Source: G963677445 sp963678275 (lineage in GTDB: Bacteria > Bacteroidota > Ignavibacteria > Ignavibacteriales > Melioribacteraceae). Taken from it: a stretch of 64,000 nucleotides of DNA. Location: the NCBI GenBank assembly GCA_963678275.1, contig OY782765.1, positions 1,984,001 through 2,048,000 on the forward strand. Direction: 5' to 3'. The notes beneath the pieces were generated by a model. The model was not told where the DNA came from, ran no database searches, and worked only from the letters and a program-made list of their open reading frames with translations. How positions within the stretch are numbered: the first letter of the stretch is position 1; every line of letters starts with the position of its first letter. Below are positions 36,630-45,736 of this stretch, piece by piece. Position numbers and translations under genes: made by a program.

Positions 36630-37088
36630 TTACAGGACTTTATGATAAACCAGATGTCCGTGGTTTTTATCTTTTCCGGTAAGGGTAAAACCAGCCTCTT
36701 CATAAATTCTTTTTGCTGCGCTATTATCGGGATGAACCTTAAGCATTATTTTTTTGATGCCATTAAGCCGGCAAAAAGAGATAGCGTGATAAATAGTCAG
36801 CCGCGCGAGACCCTTACCTGATAATTCAGGAGCGATCCACACCCCGTAAGATGGAGTTTCATATCCCTCATCAAATCCCCTGAGCATATAAAAACCGGCG
36901 AGTCTGTCCCCGATTTTTATCCCGAAAAAACAATCCTTCTTTTTTTGCTCAAGAATTTTCCTGAGGCTATTTTCCCCGAAGTCGAAGGGAATGAAATGGC
37001 GGCTGTATTCCTTTCCCGCGCCGAGAATTACCCGGGAAAGCTCTGCCGCCTCTTCTGACCGGAGTAAAAATATTTCAGGATTTACCAT
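36630..37088 (-). CDS. GNAT-family N-acetyltransferase
   Basis: This 152-residue protein is a single GNAT domain. The acetyl-CoA loop is in VWIAPELSGKGLARLTI (residues ~92-108), and LKVHPDNSAAKRIYEEAGF is the usual motif B. It overlaps the aminotransferase gene by 14 nt on the same strand. That context suggests it could acetylate the amino sugar made by that enzyme, giving an N-acetylated surface sugar; this is an inference. Confidence 0.83.
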   Translation of the reverse strand: MVNPEIFLLRSEEAAELSRVILGAGKEYSRHFIPFDFGENSLRKILEQKKKDCFFGIKIGDRLAGFYMLRGFDEGYETPSYGVWIAPELSGKGLARLTIYHAISFCRLNGIKKIMLKVHPDNSAAKRIYEEAGFTLTGKDKNHGHLVYHKVL

Positions 37089-38175
37089 AGAACTCTTTTA
37101 TTACATTGCATATATATTCCACATCCTTTTCTTCCAGACCGGGATAACTGGGCAGATTTATTCCCCTCCAGCCAATATCCTCCGCAATGGGGAATTTATG
37201 GAATTTCGCGCTGTACATCGGCATTGTATGAACCGGGTAAAAAGTGGGCCTGGTTTCAATTCCCTTCTCCGCCAGCGCCTCTCTCAGTTCATCCCTGTGA
37301 GCTGTCGTATCTGTAAGAATTGTTACCATCCAGTAGGAATTGATATAATTTTCATGTTCAGGCTGAAAATGGACCGGTGTTCCCTCCAGATTATTTTTAT
37401 ACCACGCCGCTATTTTCCTTTTTTTCTTTATTATTTCATCCGCTCTTTCAATCTGGGCAAGTCCCAGCGCCGCGCAAATATTTGTCATTCTGTAGTTATA
37501 TCCTATTACATCATGCCAGTATTCACGATGAGCGGCAAGGCCCTGACCCTTAAAATGCGCAGCCCTGTCATAAAGAGTTTTATCATTTGTGGCTACCATT
37601 CCCCCTTCGCCGGTGGTAATGGTTTTATTTCCGAAAAAGCTGAATGTGGCTATGTCGCCAAAATTCCCCGCCATTTGGCCCAGGTACCTGCTCCCGAAAG
37701 CTTCTGCGCAATCCTCTATTACAAAAAGTCCGTTCCGTTTTGCTGTCTGACTTATCCTTTCCATATCGCACATATGGCCATATATATGCACCGGCATTAC
37801 CGCCCTGGTTTTTGGCGTTATCTTTCGCTGCAAATCTGCCGGGTCCAATTGCCATGTATCGGCCAGCGAATCGGCGAATACTGGTGTGGCCCCGGTATAG
37901 GCTATCGCGTTTACAGATGCTATATAGGTGAATGTCGGAACTATCACTTCATCCCCCTCTCCTATGCCCAGGGTTACAAGCGCGAGATGTAATGCCACAG
38001 TACCGTTGCATACACCGGTCGCGTATTTTATTCCGCTGTATTCGGCAAACTTCTCCTCAAACTCCCTGATGAATTTCCCCTTCGACGATATCCATGTCGA
38101 TTCGAGACATTCATTCACATAATCCCTCTCCTTTCCCGAAAGATCCGGCTGATATACCGGGTATTTTATCTTCAT
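37075..38175 (-). CDS. DegT/DnrJ/EryC1/StrS nucleotide-sugar aminotransferase
   Basis: This 366-residue protein is a PLP-dependent sugar aminotransferase. Lys184 in FFGNKTITTGEGG forms the internal aldimine, Asp155 in IEDCAEAFGS binds the PLP ring, and VIVPTFTYIASVNAI and FKGQGL are family motifs. The pattern resembles GDP-perosamine or related 4-keto-sugar aminotransferases. It overlaps a methyltransferase upstream and a GNAT downstream, forming a small surface-sugar cassette. Confidence 0.9.
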   Translation of the reverse strand: MKIKYPVYQPDLSGKERDYVNECLESTWISSKGKFIREFEEKFAEYSGIKYATGVCNGTVALHLALVTLGIGEGDEVIVPTFTYIASVNAIAYTGATPVFADSLADTWQLDPADLQRKITPKTRAVMPVHIYGHMCDMERISQTAKRNGLFVIEDCAEAFGSRYLGQMAGNFGDIATFSFFGNKTITTGEGGMVATNDKTLYDRAAHFKGQGLAAHREYWHDVIGYNYRMTNICAALGLAQIERADEIIKKKRKIAAWYKNNLEGTPVHFQPEHENYINSYWMVTILTDTTAHRDELREALAEKGIETRPTFYPVHTMPMYSAKFHKFPIAEDIGWRGINLPSYPGLEEKDVEYICNVIKEFYGKS

Positions 38176-38954
38176 TTATTTTTTCCTATTATTAACCTCA
38201 TATCTTCAAGAGTTTTACTTTTGATAAATATCTCTGGAATACTATTAAATCCAAATCTACTTAATTTTAATAATATTTTAAACAGGATAGGTGGAATTCT
38301 CTTCTTTGTAAAAAGGTGAAAGCTTTTATTATTTGAAAGTAAATATAGATTATATTTATCAGCTAAATATTGTAAAGATTTTTGAGAATATAAAGCTATA
38401 TGTTGCCCTGAACTAAAACTATAGTAGTCCCATTCACTTGGCTTTGGATAATTACCCTTAAATGTTTCGGTTGAAAAAAGGATGTTGGCTGAATACTCAA
38501 GTAGTTTTTCTAACTCCGTAATAGGTTCAGAAAAATGTTCGAAACATTCAAAGGATGTAAGCAATTCAAATTTTTCATGCGTAGCTTCAAATCCTTTTGA
38601 TAAGATATTCTCGCAGTATGGATCAGACCAATAAAAATCGTATCCGATATCTCTCATTAATCTTACGAAAATTCCAAATCCTCCACCATAATCTATAAAA
38701 GTCCCCTTTCTATCAAAAAAAGAAGAAATTATTGCAGAAGCTCTATTTGCAAAAAGAATATTTCTTTTTAATATACCAACATCTTCAATGCCTATTGGGT
38801 TGGTATATGCTTCATCAAGCCAAAAAGGATGTTCTGTTTGAATAAATTCACATTGAGGACATTGGTAATAATTAATCGTATAGTTGTCAAGAATTTTTGC
38901 GTTGAATATTTTTTGGGAAGGATGGTCACAAATTTTGCACTTAAATTTTTCCAT
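38172..38954 (-). CDS. Class I SAM-dependent methyltransferase with N-terminal zinc-finger-like motif
   Basis: This 260-residue protein starts MEKFKCKICD, the ATG I choose at 38952-38954; an in-frame start 24 codons upstream would add a tail without clear homology. Cys pairs C-x2-C (CKIC) and CPQC near residues 6-37 look zinc-binding. FIDYGGGFGIF is the SAM-binding loop and FECFEHF the conserved acidic post-motif of Methyltransf_23-type enzymes, often acting on sugars. It overlaps the aminotransferase by 4 nt. Its DNA is clearly more AT-rich than the aminotransferase, consistent with a separate origin. Confidence 0.82.
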   Translation of the reverse strand: MEKFKCKICDHPSQKIFNAKILDNYTINYYQCPQCEFIQTEHPFWLDEAYTNPIGIEDVGILKRNILFANRASAIISSFFDRKGTFIDYGGGFGIFVRLMRDIGYDFYWSDPYCENILSKGFEATHEKFELLTSFECFEHFSEPITELEKLLEYSANILFSTETFKGNYPKPSEWDYYSFSSGQHIALYSQKSLQYLADKYNLYLLSNNKSFHLFTKKRIPPILFKILLKLSRFGFNSIPEIFIKSKTLEDMRLIIGKNK

Positions 38955-39058
38955 ATAAGTATTGACTATTAGTGATTTTTTTTTAAAATTTCTATTTTCA
39001 AGAAGGGAAAATAAAAAGTGACTCAATAAAAAACCATATAAAAAAAAAGAGGCTCATC

Positions 39059-41524
39059 ATGAAAACAAAATTTTTTGCATTTTTTTTTGTATTAGCAACT
39101 CTGTTATTATCTCAGACAACCTCTAATACTGAATTAGTTGGGAGTTATAGTATACCAGGTGAAGCATATAATATTGAGAAAAAAGATAATATTATTGCTA
39201 CAGCAAGCAGAGATATGGGAATGTATTTAATTGATGTTTCAAATCCGACCAATCCTGAACTATTGAGCTCAATATCTACAACGGGTGATACAAGAGGAGT
39301 TACCCTTTATGATCACTATGCAGTTAAATGCGATTATACTGGGGGACTTTACATCTTTGATATTAGCCAACCAACAGAACCAGTTCAGATCAGTTCTCTT
39401 CCATTATATTATTGTAGAGATGCAATAATTTATAACAATATTGCATTCGTAATGAACGATAATCTTGATCTCATTGATTTATCCGATCCAAGCATTCCTT
39501 CTTTTGTATCCACGTTTAATATAGCTGGCAATGCTATTGGTTGTACTGTTGAGGATAGTTTATGCTATCTTATTACTGAGGATCCACACGAATTATTAAT
39601 ATTAGACATTTCAAATCCTTATTCACCTTCTTCTATTGCGGCTTTATCTCTCTATGGTATACCACGAGATATTAAAAAGTTTGATAATTTTCTTTATATC
39701 GCTCAGTACGAAGGTGGTGTTTCCATCATCGATGTTCAATATCCAACAAATCCCTCTTATTCAATATTTCAGACAAGTACTTATAGTCATGGGATTGACG
39801 TATCCGATTCATTTGTTTATGTTGCATCGAGTCACTTAGGCTTAAGAATTTATAAAAGAGACAACAATACTTCGCTAAATTTTGCAGGAAATTATGTTAC
39901 ATCGAATACAGGTAAAGATGTTGTTATCTCAGAACCTTACGCTTATTATGCTGACGGAACTGGAGGTTTACTAGTTATTAAAAATTTATTATTTAATTCC
40001 AATCTTGACTGGTCCACGGCATTACAAATATCAGAAGGTTCATCCCGTGAATATGCAAATCTTAAAATGGGCCAGGGTGAAGAAGCCACAGATGGTATAG
40101 ATGATAACTTTGGAGAGATAGAACTTCCACCTCTTCCCCCGGCAGGCACCTATGACGTTAGGTTCGAACTTCCGCAGGGAGAACACAGCCTGGTGGATAT
40201 AAGGAATTCATCTTTAACTGAAGTACAGTGGCGGATACTGATTCAGCCGGGAACCGCGGGATACCCGGTAACAATTCAGTGGGACCCGGCGACACTTCCT
40301 GAAGGCACTGTAATAATCAGGGATGAAACGGGCAACAATCTTATCGAACAGGAAATGCACTTAACCGATCAGATAGTAATTGAAAATCCGGCTATAACCT
40401 CATTGACCATTGACTATGAACAGGTATTTACACGCCAGTCCTATGTTGACGCGGGATTTAACCTTGTGTCAACACCCGTTATTTCAGAGAGCATGTTTTA
40501 TCTTGATCTCTATCCGGCGGCAATATCAAACGCTTTTTATTTTGATAACGGATACGTAATAGAAGATTCCCTCAAAGTGGGAAAAGGATACTGGCTTAAA
40601 TTTGCCGCGCCCGATACCTTCCAGATAACCGGTGAAAAATATATGGGTGATATTAACATTTCAGAAGGTTGGAATATAGTGGCAGCCGGTGAAAGTGTTG
40701 TAAGCACAGATGACATCACCACAAATCCTGCAGGACTTCTGACGAGTCCTTTTTTCGGTTATCACGGCAGTTACGATGTAGTTGATGAACTCATTCCGGG
40801 CGAAGCCTACTGGGTAAAAAGTACCGGAGAAGGACAGCTTCTTATAGGCCAGTCCGCTGAAAAGAACAACCCGGCAGATAATATAACCGACGGTGAAGAA
40901 GCTCTGATAATAACTGATAACAACGGACGCTCAGGAAAGATATATATTGTTAACGGCGGACAGGCTTCACGTTATGAACTTCCCCCCGCCCCTCCGGAAA
41001 GCGCATTTGATGTGAGAACCCGGGGTGGTTACGCGGCTGTGGAAAACAGTCTGCTTAATGATGAGATAAAAATTTCGGGCGCCGAATACCCGATAAATAT
41101 TAGTATGAAAGGAACCGATATAACACTTACATATTTATCTTCTTCAGGAATGGTCACCGAATATCTGAAGGATGGCGAGTTTATAACGATAACCGATCCT
41201 TCGGTCGGACTTTTGAAGATATCATCTGTCGACCAGGTGTCGGACTATAACCTGATAGGGAATTATCCCAACCCGTTTAATCCCGCCACAAAAATCAAAT
41301 ATTCCATTCCCGAAGGGGGAAACGTAACAATAAGAATATTTGATATCCTCGGAAGAGAAGTGGACGCGGTAAGAAACATCCAGGAGGCGGGCTCTTATGA
41401 AATTCAGTTCAGCGCCAAGGGACTCGCGTCGGGAGTATATTTCTACAGAATGGAAGTATCATCAATTTCCGGAAACAACCTGAAATATATTTCACCCTCA
41501 CGAAAAATGATCGTTCTAAAATAA
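39059..41524 (+). CDS. Secreted LVIVD-repeat protein with T9SS sorting domain
   Basis: This 821-residue protein has a signal peptide (MKTKFFAFFFVLATLLLSQ). Residues ~25-310 carry LVIVD-type beta-propeller repeats, each with a pattern like YLIDVSNPTNPELL or LYIFDISQPTEPVQI. A middle region (~330-720) has two related pieces ending YDVRFELPQGE and FDVRTRGGYAA. The last ~85 residues (NYPNPFNPATKIKYSIP ... GVYFYRMEV ... KMIVLK) are a type A T9SS sorting domain. It is divergent from the methyltransferase. Codon use changes sharply near 40010, with the 5' third AT-rich and the rest like neighbouring genes. Confidence 0.83.
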   Translation: MKTKFFAFFFVLATLLLSQTTSNTELVGSYSIPGEAYNIEKKDNIIATASRDMGMYLIDVSNPTNPELLSSISTTGDTRGVTLYDHYAVKCDYTGGLYIFDISQPTEPVQISSLPLYYCRDAIIYNNIAFVMNDNLDLIDLSDPSIPSFVSTFNIAGNAIGCTVEDSLCYLITEDPHELLILDISNPYSPSSIAALSLYGIPRDIKKFDNFLYIAQYEGGVSIIDVQYPTNPSYSIFQTSTYSHGIDVSDSFVYVASSHLGLRIYKRDNNTSLNFAGNYVTSNTGKDVVISEPYAYYADGTGGLLVIKNLLFNSNLDWSTALQISEGSSREYANLKMGQGEEATDGIDDNFGEIELPPLPPAGTYDVRFELPQGEHSLVDIRNSSLTEVQWRILIQPGTAGYPVTIQWDPATLPEGTVIIRDETGNNLIEQEMHLTDQIVIENPAITSLTIDYEQVFTRQSYVDAGFNLVSTPVISESMFYLDLYPAAISNAFYFDNGYVIEDSLKVGKGYWLKFAAPDTFQITGEKYMGDINISEGWNIVAAGESVVSTDDITTNPAGLLTSPFFGYHGSYDVVDELIPGEAYWVKSTGEGQLLIGQSAEKNNPADNITDGEEALIITDNNGRSGKIYIVNGGQASRYELPPAPPESAFDVRTRGGYAAVENSLLNDEIKISGAEYPINISMKGTDITLTYLSSSGMVTEYLKDGEFITITDPSVGLLKISSVDQVSDYNLIGNYPNPFNPATKIKYSIPEGGNVTIRIFDILGREVDAVRNIQEAGSYEIQFSAKGLASGVYFYRMEVSSISGNNLKYISPSRKMIVLK

Positions 41525-43469
41525 AATTCCAAAGGGGCCCCCGATTCCAGGGGGCCTCCTTCCCCCCAATAATCATAATCATAAACGACTGCGAATGGAG
41601 TCGAATATGAATAGCCCCGGATGTTATCCGGTGGTTTGATATGGCAGATATCTGTAGCGACGCTGAAGGCGTCGAATATAAACAATCCGGAGAAAATATT
41701 ATTTGTCGAAGTAAAATCTAACCTGCTATAGATTCCCATAAACTGGCAAGCCAGAAACAATGAGGAATTACGAATGACGAATTGGCTTTCCCCAAGTGTT
41801 ACCAAATACTTGTCATTCCGGTTTTTTGCGTCCTTTGCAAAAAGACCAGCCAAAGGCGGGCAGGCCGGAATCTAATGCCGATTTTTACTGCCAATTAGTA
41901 ATAATTTTGCCATTTTGCGTTGAATTTGACTGCTAACGGAATAATCATAAACCGGTAAAGCCAGAGTCAAGCAATTTAAATGCTTCAGATCATGCACTAA
42001 AAACTCACCCCCCGGCCCCCTCTCTTGAAAAAAGAGAGGGGGTGTCTTAAAGTCCCTCTCACGCCACGGCGCGCTTTCAGCTTCCCAAGAGAGGGATTTT
42101 CCCAGAGGGATGCCTCTGGCAAGGGTGAGTTTGTGGTATTTCTCGAAATATTAAAAAAATTTTGCCATGTTGCATAGGATTTAACTCCTTATGGAATAAA
42201 CTGGCAAGCCAGAAACAATGAGGAATTACGAATGACGAATGACGAATTGGCTTTCCCCAAGTGTTACCAATTACTTGTCATTCCGGTTTTTTGCGTCCTT
42301 TGCAAAAAGACCAGCCAAAGGCGGGCAGGCCGGAATCTAATGCCGATTTTTACTGCCAATTAGTAATAATTTTGCAATTTTGCGTAGAATTTAACTTCTT
42401 ACGGAGTAATCATAAACCGGTAAAGCCAGAGTCAAGCAATTTAAATGCTTCAGATCATGCACTAAAAACTCACCCCCCAGCCCCCTCTCTTGAAAAAAGA
42501 GAGGGGGTGTCTTAAAGTCCCTCTCACGCCACGGCGCGCTTTCAGCTTCCCAAGAGAGGGATTTTCCCAGAGGGATGCCTCTGGCAAGGGTGAGTTTGTG
42601 GTATTTCTCGAAATATTAAAAAAATTTTGCCATGTTGCGTAGGATTTAACTCCTTATGGAATAAACTGGCAAGCCAGAAACAATGAGGAATTACGAATGA
42701 CGAATGACGAATTGGCTTTCCCCAAGTGTTACCAATTACTTGTCATTCCGGTTTTTTGCGTCCTTTGCAAAAAGACCGGAATCTAATGCCGATTTTTACT
42801 GCCAATTAGTAATAATTTTGCAATTTTGCGTAGAATTTGACTGCTAACGGAATAATCATAAACCGGTAAAGCCAGAGTCAAGCAATTTAAATGCTTCAGA
42901 TCATGCACTAAAAACTCACCCCCCAGCCCCCTCTCTTGAAAAAAGAGAGGGGGTGTCTTAAAGTCCCTCTCACGCCACGGCGCGCTTTCAGCTTCCCAAG
43001 AGAGGGATTTTCCCAGAGGGATGCCTCTGGCAAGGGTGAGTTTGTGGTATTTCTCGAAATATTAAAATAATTTTGCCATGTTGCATAGGATTTAACTCCT
43101 TATGGAATAAACTGGCAAGCCAGAAACAATGAGGAATTACGAATTACGAATGACGAATTGGCTTTCCCCAAGTGTTACCAATTACTTGTCATTCCGGTTT
43201 TTTGCGTCCTTTGCAAAAAGACCGGAATCTAATGCCGATTTTTATTGCCAATTAGTAATAATTTTGCAATTTTACGTAGAATTTGACTCCTTACGGATTA
43301 ATTGTCACCTGGATAAAAGAATTAAAAGAATCAAATAAACAATTTGGGATGTAATTAGTAAATTGAAATTATATACTTTTTTATTTAAGTTGCTAATAAG
43401 ATGCAGTTTTTTTTCAGAGGCATGTTTTTCGGTTAATGACATTTGATTTGTAAACTGTTCAGGTAGTAA
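41525..43469. repeat. Tandem array of ~460-bp repeats
   Basis: Four copies begin with AACTGGCAAGCCAGAAACAA at 41741, 42199, 42664 and 43110 (spacings 458, 465 and 446). Each carries GAATTAC/GAATGAC heptamers, CTTGTCATTCCGG, TTTTGCGTAGAATTTAACT, an inverted pair CCCCCTCTCTT/AAGAGAGGGGG, a second pair TCCCTCTC/GAGAGGGA, and ends with TTTAACTCCTTATGGAATAA. Copies 3 and 4 lack ~19 bp (CAGCCAAAGGCGGGCAGGC). The last copy is truncated near 43290. Frames at 42261-42515 and 43129-43338 are repeat DNA only. About 180 bp before the kinase gene is unique. Confidence 0.88.
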
Positions 43470-44696
43470 ATGTTATATTTCCTGTTATTATCCTTTATTC
43501 AGGCAGACAGTTCCCGTTCTGAAAGGACGCTAAAAGAACTGCTTACAACCTTTAACGTTCCGGTTATAGGATCAATAATAATATTCCTCGCGCTTCTGGG
43601 GTTAACTTTTATTTTCTTTCGTTATATTTTTATTCCGATGAAAAGGGAGCACTACTTCGAAAAGCAGGAAATTGAGCTTAAAAACAGCAGACTGATGGCG
43701 CTTTTCGCCGAACTTGCCCCCGACCCGATCATAAGGATAAATGAGGAGGGAGAGGTTACTTTCACCAATAAAGCGGCGCGGCAGGTTTTCGACCAGGTTA
43801 ATTTTGATGAAAAAGTTATGATAGCGGATATACTCGATATCGGGGGTCTTTCCATTGCCGAATCAATTGCTAATAACCAGACCGCTAATTTTAATAAAAG
43901 TCTCGGTGAAAGGCATTTTTCAGTAAACTATAAGGGAATAGGTGATTTAAATATCGGGCAGTTTTATTTCCATGATATTACCGAAAGGAAAAAACACCAG
44001 GATGAACTGCTGATTTACCAGAAAAACCTGCGGAAACTTTCCACGCACCTCCGTAAATCGATTGATGATGAACGCTACAGAATTGCCGGAGAGCTGCATG
44101 ACGGAATAGGGCAGAATCTTTATTTTATCAGGCTGGGATTAAAAAACTATCCCAAAAAGATTCCTGAACTGAATACTCTTTCCGATTATGAAGATAATAT
44201 AGAACTGCTCGAAAAAACGATCGGTGAACTGCGGGAAATAACCTACGATCTACGCCCCCGCCTGCTCCAGGAATCAGGCATGCAGCCTGCCGTAACCGCG
44301 ATGGTCGACAAGGTTAATTCGGAAGGCAGCATTAAAGGAAGCTGCGACTTTTTTAATATGAATGCCCGGTTCGATAAAGAGCTTGAGCTGGCGCTTTTCA
44401 GGATTATCCAGGAAAGCATTAATAACATTGTAAAACATTCCGGCGCCAAAGAATTTGATATCCAGATGCTGAGGGATGAAGCCGCCATCAGGGTGTTTAT
44501 AAATGATAACGGCAAAGGTTTTGAGCCAAGGAAAATTGCCGAGGGTAAATACCTTTCAAGCGGAATTGGTCTTATGAATATGCAGGAAAGGATTGAATCA
44601 TTCGGCGGTTCGATGGAAATTGACTCAACCCCGGGAAACGGAACCACTATTATTCTTGAAGCCCCATGTAAAGAGGAGATAACAGAAAATGCCTGA
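43470..44696 (+). CDS. PAS-containing sensor histidine kinase, NarX/DesK (HisKA_3) type
   Basis: This 408-residue protein has a short N-terminal region with a TM segment at ~33-54, a PAS-like domain (~75-170; LAPDPIIRINEEGEVTFTNKAA), a HisKA_3 dimerisation helix with His210 in ERYRIAGELHDGIGQNL, and a HATPase_c domain (~300-405; FRIIQESINNIVKHS, DNGKGFEP, GIGLMNMQERI). It autophosphorylates and passes the phosphate to the response regulator, whose gene overlaps its end by 8 nt. The signal is unknown. The pair lies directly upstream of the A/B array. Confidence 0.9.
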   Translation: MLYFLLLSFIQADSSRSERTLKELLTTFNVPVIGSIIIFLALLGLTFIFFRYIFIPMKREHYFEKQEIELKNSRLMALFAELAPDPIIRINEEGEVTFTNKAARQVFDQVNFDEKVMIADILDIGGLSIAESIANNQTANFNKSLGERHFSVNYKGIGDLNIGQFYFHDITERKKHQDELLIYQKNLRKLSTHLRKSIDDERYRIAGELHDGIGQNLYFIRLGLKNYPKKIPELNTLSDYEDNIELLEKTIGELREITYDLRPRLLQESGMQPAVTAMVDKVNSEGSIKGSCDFFNMNARFDKELELALFRIIQESINNIVKHSGAKEFDIQMLRDEAAIRVFINDNGKGFEPRKIAEGKYLSSGIGLMNMQERIESFGGSMEIDSTPGNGTTIILEAPCKEEITENA

Positions 44697-45294
44697 ACAA
44701 ATTTCGGTGCTTATTGTTGACGACCACAACCTTTTCAGGTATGGCATTAAAGCGCTGCTTAAAAAGTATAAAAATATTAAGATTGTGGGGGACGCTTCCT
44801 CCGGGCAGGAACTTATTGATATGTATTTCAGGCATAAACCGGATGTTGTGCTCGCCGATATTTCAATGCCTGAAATGACCGGACCGGAAGCCATAAGTAA
44901 AATAAGAAAACAGGATGAAGAAATAAAAACATTATTCCTTTCCATGCATGAAGGAAAAGAGGTTGTTAAACATGTGCTTAAAGCAGGCGGAAAAGGGCTG
45001 CTTAATAAAAAAGTAAATGAGGATGAACTTGTAGAGGCTATTCTGACCATCGCCGATGGCAAATATTATTTTGGAGAAGCCTGGACTGAGGAAAAGATCA
45101 ATAATCTGCTCGAGGATTTCAGCCTGGATAATCTTTCAGGTGAAAAAAGAAAAGAAGCGGAAATTCTTAAGTTCCTTAAAATGGGAATTGAAGATGAAAA
45201 AATTGCTGAATTGCTTAAGGTAAATGTTAATATTATCAGGATGATCAGGGAGAAGATATTCGAAAAACCGGGTAACTATAAACTGGGATTATAA
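44689..45294 (+). CDS. NarL-type response regulator with weak C-terminal DNA-binding domain
   Basis: This 201-residue protein has a receiver domain (residues 1-125) with Asp11/Asp12 (VDDHN), the phosphoacceptor Asp57 (VVLADISMPEMTG) and a conserved Lys near 109. The C-terminal part (EILKFLKMGIEDEKIAELLKVNVNIIRMIREKIFEK) has the helix spacing of a LuxR-type HTH but lacks the usual conserved residues. It is coupled to the kinase gene by an 8-nt overlap. The next gene, the first of the A/B array, starts 61 nt downstream. Confidence 0.87.
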   Translation: MPEQISVLIVDDHNLFRYGIKALLKKYKNIKIVGDASSGQELIDMYFRHKPDVVLADISMPEMTGPEAISKIRKQDEEIKTLFLSMHEGKEVVKHVLKAGGKGLLNKKVNEDELVEAILTIADGKYYFGEAWTEEKINNLLEDFSLDNLSGEKRKEAEILKFLKMGIEDEKIAELLKVNVNIIRMIREKIFEKPGNYKLGL

Positions 45295-45342
45295 TTTGCC
45301 GTCTGTTCTTTTTCAGGCAATTTAATTATATTATATTAATTC

Positions 45343-45349
45343 AAGGAGG
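45343..45349 (+). promoter_or_regulatory. Strong Shine-Dalgarno of the first array gene
   Basis: AAGGAGG lies 6 nt before the ATG at 45356. The seven downstream A copies have only the weaker AGAAGAG at this position. Confidence 0.85.
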
Positions 45350-45355
45350 AATTAT

Positions 45356-45736
45356 ATGCCTACTTACGGTCGGATTATTACGGTTACAGAGGCTGATGCC
45401 GATTTTGGTCAGCCCTCAGAGTCTTACCAGAAAACTTCGCAGCATATTCAGGACCTTTGCGATATTTGCAAAAGTTATATCATGTTCAGGATTGCCAATG
45501 GGGAGGCAGTCATAGTGGACCAAAACAGAATGCCGCTCGATCCTTCGGACGCTACCATCGAAAGCACGGATGTTTTTTCGGTCTATAGCGTTTCGGTCCT
45601 GGAAGAGCTGCTCTCGCAAGGCTCAAATATTAACACTCAAATTGAAATGCGCGGAAACACGCTTTGTGTTAGGAATGGGAATAAGGTAATGGATTATGGA
45701 ACAGCTTGTCCACCTTATTGTCCGGTGACAACGTGA
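45356..45736 (+). CDS. Array gene A0: full-length small Cys-tailed protein, unknown family
   Basis: This 126-residue protein is the only array member with a long N-terminus: ~50 unique residues with a C-x2-C (DLCDIC, C35/C38). From VIVDQNRMPL (residue 52) it matches the short copies: DATIESTDVFSVYSVSVLEE, LLSQGSNINTQIEMRGN, TLCVRNGNKVMDYG. It ends TACPPYCPVTT. No signal peptide or TM segment is evident. DNA homology to the cassettes begins near 45506. It has the strongest ribosome site of the array and follows the response regulator by 61 nt. Its stop overlaps the GTG start of the broken B0 by 4 nt (GTGA). Confidence 0.75.
   Translation: MPTYGRIITVTEADADFGQPSESYQKTSQHIQDLCDICKSYIMFRIANGEAVIVDQNRMPLDPSDATIESTDVFSVYSVSVLEELLSQGSNINTQIEMRGNTLCVRNGNKVMDYGTACPPYCPVTT

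Noticed and set aside
38955..39026. Longer start for the methyltransferase
   Set aside because: The 24 extra residues (MSHFLFSLLENRNFKKK...) lack family similarity, while MEKFKCKIC starts at the zinc motif.
41741..43290. Regular ~460-bp repeats as a CRISPR array or integron cassette array
   Set aside because: Repeats are long and almost wholly identical with no unique spacers, genes or integrase.
42261..43338. Short frames inside the ~460-bp repeats
   Set aside because: They recur only because the DNA repeat recurs, and no start signal supports them.
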